Shown here in pieces: positions 61,184-64,000 of a DNA stretch of 64,000 nt. The translations under genes were made by a program, and so were the position numbers. A model generated the notes under the pieces. The model did not search any database, had not been told where the DNA came from, and was given only the letters and a program-made list of their open reading frames with translations. The stretch is from JAEZAF01 sp964395665 (lineage in GTDB: Bacteria; Chloroflexota; Anaerolineae; Aggregatilineales; Phototrophicaceae), in the NCBI GenBank assembly GCA_964395665.1, contig CAYNDH010000005.1, positions 1 to 64,000 on the forward strand. Reading direction: 5' to 3'. The first letter of the stretch is position 1, and each line of letters begins with the position of its first letter.

Positions 61184-62086
61184 CTATTTCACGACACCGA
61201 TCCGCCGCAGGTCATACAGAATCGCTTTTTCCCACAGCATATCCGTCACCAGCGGAAGATAATGTACCCCCCGCCGCGTACATTCACTGCGGATATCATC
61301 CCGCCACGCTTCAACCCGGCGGATATACAGATCGCGCATCGTCGCATCCACGCTGACTTCCTGCGCCACCCCGGTCTCGATGTCAATCAGCCGCAGGTCA
61401 CCTGCCAGCGGCGGTGTGACCTCATCCGGGGCCAGCACATGGATCAGGACGACTTCGCAGCCCTTCCCCACCAGCGCGTTGACACCTTCCAGATAACCAG
61501 TCGGCGAAAACATATCGCTGATGATAAAACACAATCCCGGGCGCCCTGCACGCAGGGCATAATCACGCAGCATCTGATTAAGATCGGTCACACCCTGCGG
61601 TTTGATGCCGTGTGCATACCTCAGCATCTGTACACTGCGTGCCTGCCCACGGACTGGCCCGAAGGTTTCAGCCTGTCCGTTTGAAAATGCGCTCATCATC
61701 AGCCGGTCATTGGTCGAAAGCGCGATATAGCCCAATCCGGCGAATAATCGCTTCGCAAACAGCATCTTGTGATGATCCGGCGACAGTTCCGCGCCCCAGT
61801 TCATACTGGCAGAGGCATCAAGGATCATATGAACCGCCAGATCTTCTTCATCTTCCAGCAGTTTGACATAGGGACGATCCAGCCGGGCATACAGATTCCA
61901 GTCCATCCGGCGCAGGTCATCTCCGGCGGTGTAATTGCGATAATCCGCAAACTCGATACTCGTCCCGCGCTTGATCGAGCGGCGTTCCCCCTTGATCGCC
62001 CCGGCACGTATCCGCGTCGCGACCAGCATAAGCTGATCGAGTTTACGCCGGGCCTGTTCATCCAGCAGAATGGCTTCATCTGTCAT
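61184..62086 (-). CDS. DUF58/von Willebrand factor A-like protein
   Basis: This 300-residue protein has the DUF58 signature FADYRNYTAGDDLRRMDW and a vWA-type metal site DASASMNWG, with AILDE near the start. DUF58 proteins usually sit beside MoxR ATPases and act in assembly of enzymes or envelope parts. No MoxR gene is adjacent in this window, which is unusual. It lies upstream of lysC on the same strand across a repeat-containing gap. No membrane segment is seen. Confidence 0.9.
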   Translation of the reverse strand: MTDEAILLDEQARRKLDQLMLVATRIRAGAIKGERRSIKRGTSIEFADYRNYTAGDDLRRMDWNLYARLDRPYVKLLEDEEDLAVHMILDASASMNWGAELSPDHHKMLFAKRLFAGLGYIALSTNDRLMMSAFSNGQAETFGPVRGQARSVQMLRYAHGIKPQGVTDLNQMLRDYALRAGRPGLCFIISDMFSPTGYLEGVNALVGKGCEVVLIHVLAPDEVTPPLAGDLRLIDIETGVAQEVSVDATMRDLYIRRVEAWRDDIRSECTRRGVHYLPLVTDMLWEKAILYDLRRIGVVK

Positions 62087-62399
62087 TTATGCCAGCACCT
62101 TGTCAGTACTCAACCTGATCGGCAGCACAGGTCATACCATACGTTACTCTACACAGTATTTCACACTGGATTAATCGTCAGTGGAGAGTCAAATTCGTAG
62201 AAATGCCACCAGCGCGGGTTTTTGGGCCTGTATACAGCTCACATCCGACCACCCGTCGCGCTCTAAAGCAGTTCTTACACAAGTACGCTAGAATGATAAG
62301 TGGAATGTTACACGGAAATGCTGTTTTTCTCCAAGTTGGATATTACGGAAATTAGCTGACATTTATTGGCTGATATGCATACACGACAGGACTGAATTC
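62087..62399. other. Divergent intergenic region before nadC
   Basis: I see no gene, riboswitch or clear promoter in these 313 bases between the DUF58 gene and nadC. No NiaR- or NadR-type operator was recognised. Confidence 0.5.
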
Positions 62400-63263
62400 T
62401 TGCTCATTGACGAAACGGCTCGCACGCTGATCAAGCTTGCGCTCAATGAAGATCTGGGTGAGCGCGGCGATGTGACCTCAAAGGCGACCCTTCCCGCTGA
62501 CAGCCGGATTACCGGACGCATCACCGCCAAGGCTGCCGGAGTCATCGCCGGGCTGCCCCTTGTGGATGAGGTCTACCGGATGCTCTCGCCTGCGGTAGAG
62601 GTCCGGCACTTCATCAGCGATGGCGATGCGGTTGAATCGGGCACCGTCGTCTGTGAAGTCAACGGCCCGGCCCGGGATGTGCTGGCGGGCGAACGCACAG
62701 CGCTTAACTTCCTCCAGCGCCTCAGCGGGATCGCCACCCTGACAGCCCGCTTTGTCGAAGCTATAGCGACTGCTGGTGGCAAAGGTCGTATACTGGATAC
62801 ACGCAAGACGACTCCGGGCTACCGTTTGCTGGAGAAATATGCGGTCAGGATGGGTGGTGGGGAAAATCACCGCACTGGTTTGTATGATATGGTGTTAATT
62901 AAAGATAACCATATTGATGCCGCCGGTGGAGTACGAGAGGCGATACGGGCAGCACTGGATGATGTAAAAGATCAGCCGCTGCCGATTATCGTTGAGGTGA
63001 AAAATGAGAGTGAACTGCGAACGGCGTTAGACTTTCCGATCTCACGCGTTCTATTAGATAACATGTCTCTGGACGAAATGCGTAACGCCGCTGCGCTGGC
63101 GAACGGACGGGTTCCGCTGGAAGCATCTGGTAATATGACATTAGACCGGGTCGGCGCAGTCGCCGCAACCGGTGTGGATTATATCAGCGTCGGCGCACTG
63201 ACACACTCTGCACCGGCACTCGATTTATCGATGCGCCTCTCTAAAGCGCAGGTCAGTTCATAA
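62400..63263 (+). CDS. nadC: Nicotinate-nucleotide pyrophosphorylase (carboxylating)
   Basis: This 287-residue enzyme converts quinolinate and PRPP to nicotinate mononucleotide in NAD synthesis. Motifs: NEDLGERGDVTS near the start, ERTALNFLQRLSGIAT, the substrate site LDTRKTTPGYRLLEKYAV and IKDNHI. A TTG start at 62400 is supported by AGGA eight bases upstream. It lies 19 bases before nadA, so the two form a de novo NAD operon. Confidence 0.96.
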   Translation: MLIDETARTLIKLALNEDLGERGDVTSKATLPADSRITGRITAKAAGVIAGLPLVDEVYRMLSPAVEVRHFISDGDAVESGTVVCEVNGPARDVLAGERTALNFLQRLSGIATLTARFVEAIATAGGKGRILDTRKTTPGYRLLEKYAVRMGGGENHRTGLYDMVLIKDNHIDAAGGVREAIRAALDDVKDQPLPIIVEVKNESELRTALDFPISRVLLDNMSLDEMRNAAALANGRVPLEASGNMTLDRVGAVAATGVDYISVGALTHSAPALDLSMRLSKAQVSS

Positions 63264-63282
63264 GTTTTTTGAGGGACAACAC

Positions 63283-64000
63283 ATGGATATCATGATCAAT
63301 AGCGACACGATCGCCACAAACGATACTGCCGCAGACGAAAAACGTGCGACACTCATCGAGCAGGAAGCTAAGGCCATCGAGCGTATCAATCGTATCCGCC
63401 CGCTGCTTGGCGATGATGTCGTGATTCTGGGTCACCATTATCAGCGTGACGAAGTCGTGCAGTTTGCCGACTTCCTTGGCGACAGTTATCAGCTCAGCAA
63501 GGAAGGCGCACAGGTCAGCGCGAAGTATATCGTCTTTGCCGGTGTCCACTTCATGGCCGAAAGCGCGGACATCCTTGGGCGTGAAGATCAGGTTGTCATC
63601 CTGCCCAACATGAAGGCCGGATGCAGCATGGCCGATATGGCGAATCTCGAACAGGTGCTGACCGCGTGGGCAGAACTGGAAGACATCTTCGGCACTGATC
63701 CGGAAGAGATCATCATGCCGATTACCTACATGAACAGCGCGGCCAACCTGAAAGCCTTTGTCGGTGAGCACGGGGGCACCGTCTGTACATCATCCAATGC
63801 CGAAGGCGCACTCAACTGGGCCTTTGAGCGCCGTGAGAAGGTCTTCTTCTTCCCGGACCAGCATCTCGGACGCAACACCGGTAAGGCGATGGACATCCCG
63901 CTGGATCAGATGGTGCTCTGGAACCCGTTCAAGCCCTTTGGCGGCCTGACGGTTGACCAGATCCGCAATGCACGCATCATCCTCTGGCAGGGGCATTGCA
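63283..64000 (+). CDS. nadA: Quinolinate synthase NadA, N-terminal part (3' truncated by window)
   Basis: The frame is open from an ATG at 63283, with GAGGGA six bases before it, to the end of the window, giving 239 codons. Visible family motifs are VILGHHYQRDEVVQFAD, a cysteine in NMKAGCSMADM, YMNSAANLKAFVGEHGG with TVCTSSNA, and FFFPDQHLGRNTG. NadA is a 4Fe-4S enzyme condensing iminoaspartate with dihydroxyacetone phosphate to quinolinate, the substrate of NadC. The C-terminal part with further cysteines lies outside the window. Confidence 0.96.
   Translation, partial: MDIMINSDTIATNDTAADEKRATLIEQEAKAIERINRIRPLLGDDVVILGHHYQRDEVVQFADFLGDSYQLSKEGAQVSAKYIVFAGVHFMAESADILGREDQVVILPNMKAGCSMADMANLEQVLTAWAELEDIFGTDPEEIIMPITYMNSAANLKAFVGEHGGTVCTSSNAEGALNWAFERREKVFFFPDQHLGRNTGKAMDIPLDQMVLWNPFKPFGGLTVDQIRNARIILWQGHC

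Noticed and set aside
62087..62399. NAD-related riboswitch or operator before nadC
   Set aside because: No recognisable NAD riboswitch fold and no known operator motif was found.

Overview
This window is a gene-dense stretch of a bacterial chromosome, moderately GC-rich, carrying mostly housekeeping genes on both strands. It starts inside a CruF-like carotenoid gene and ends inside nadA. The gene set suggests a member of the Chloroflexota (Anaerolineae-like). The reasons are a Gram-positive-style transcriptional T-box, a Rex-type operator, CruF/CrtI carotenoid genes, and a small Cys-rich protein gene between ruvA and a HAD hydrolase gene. This assignment is an inference, because there is no rRNA here to anchor it.

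Layout. (1) 1-4358 (+): carotenoid genes (CruF-like hydratase, CrtI-family oxidoreductase) enclosing a PlsY-like acyltransferase, then an HDAC-like deacetylase and a J-domain protein. (2) 4389-8628: an SGNH-like membrane protein (-), then yraN, miaA, an anchored hypothetical and an FHA/winged-helix regulator (+). (3) 9523-12681 (+): a signalling run of a receiver-CpaE/TadZ-like ATPase, a sirtuin and a GAF histidine kinase. (4) 12706-16624 (-): yajC-secD-secF and a zinc dehydrogenase. (5) 16720-20698 (+): a promoter and valine T-box leader controlling a SAM methyltransferase and valS. (6) 20795-27689: a Pro/Gln-rich membrane protein, purH (-), ndh behind a Rex-type operator, gpmI (-), rarA. (7) 27804-30940 (+): a carbamoyltransferase module with three small membrane proteins, one carrying a DUF5989-like tail. 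(8) 32701-37333 (+): yebC, ruvC, ruvA, a Cys-rich protein, a HAD-DinB fusion and a histidine kinase whose stop codon lies in a MITE-like element. (9) 37815-43391: polyprenyl synthase, the bifunctional NAD(P)HX repair enzyme, a three-gene membrane operon (-), and an SRPBCC protein with a Pro/Ala-rich tail. (10) 43480-49571 (-): tRNA-His, a PQQ-type sugar dehydrogenase, ugd, an FAD oxidoreductase and a bactofilin-like membrane protein. (11) 49795-59529 (+): paired trypsin-like proteases, a DUF2007-like protein, a NylC-like P1 peptidase, a two-component pair, a phosphoesterase and mfd. (12) 59641-64000: lysC and a DUF58 protein (-), then nadC-nadA (+).

The regulatory content is richer than the gene list suggests. 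The T-box has a GUC specifier and a UGGU bulge matching tRNA-Val. The Rex-type operator sits on the ndh promoter. Tandem dyad repeats lie before ugd and lysC. A 156-bp IS630-like MITE has TA target duplications. Short tandem arrays with periods of 8, 11, 15, 16, 18, 19 and 21 bp recur in leaders and in two coding sequences, which suggests frequent slippage duplication in this genome.
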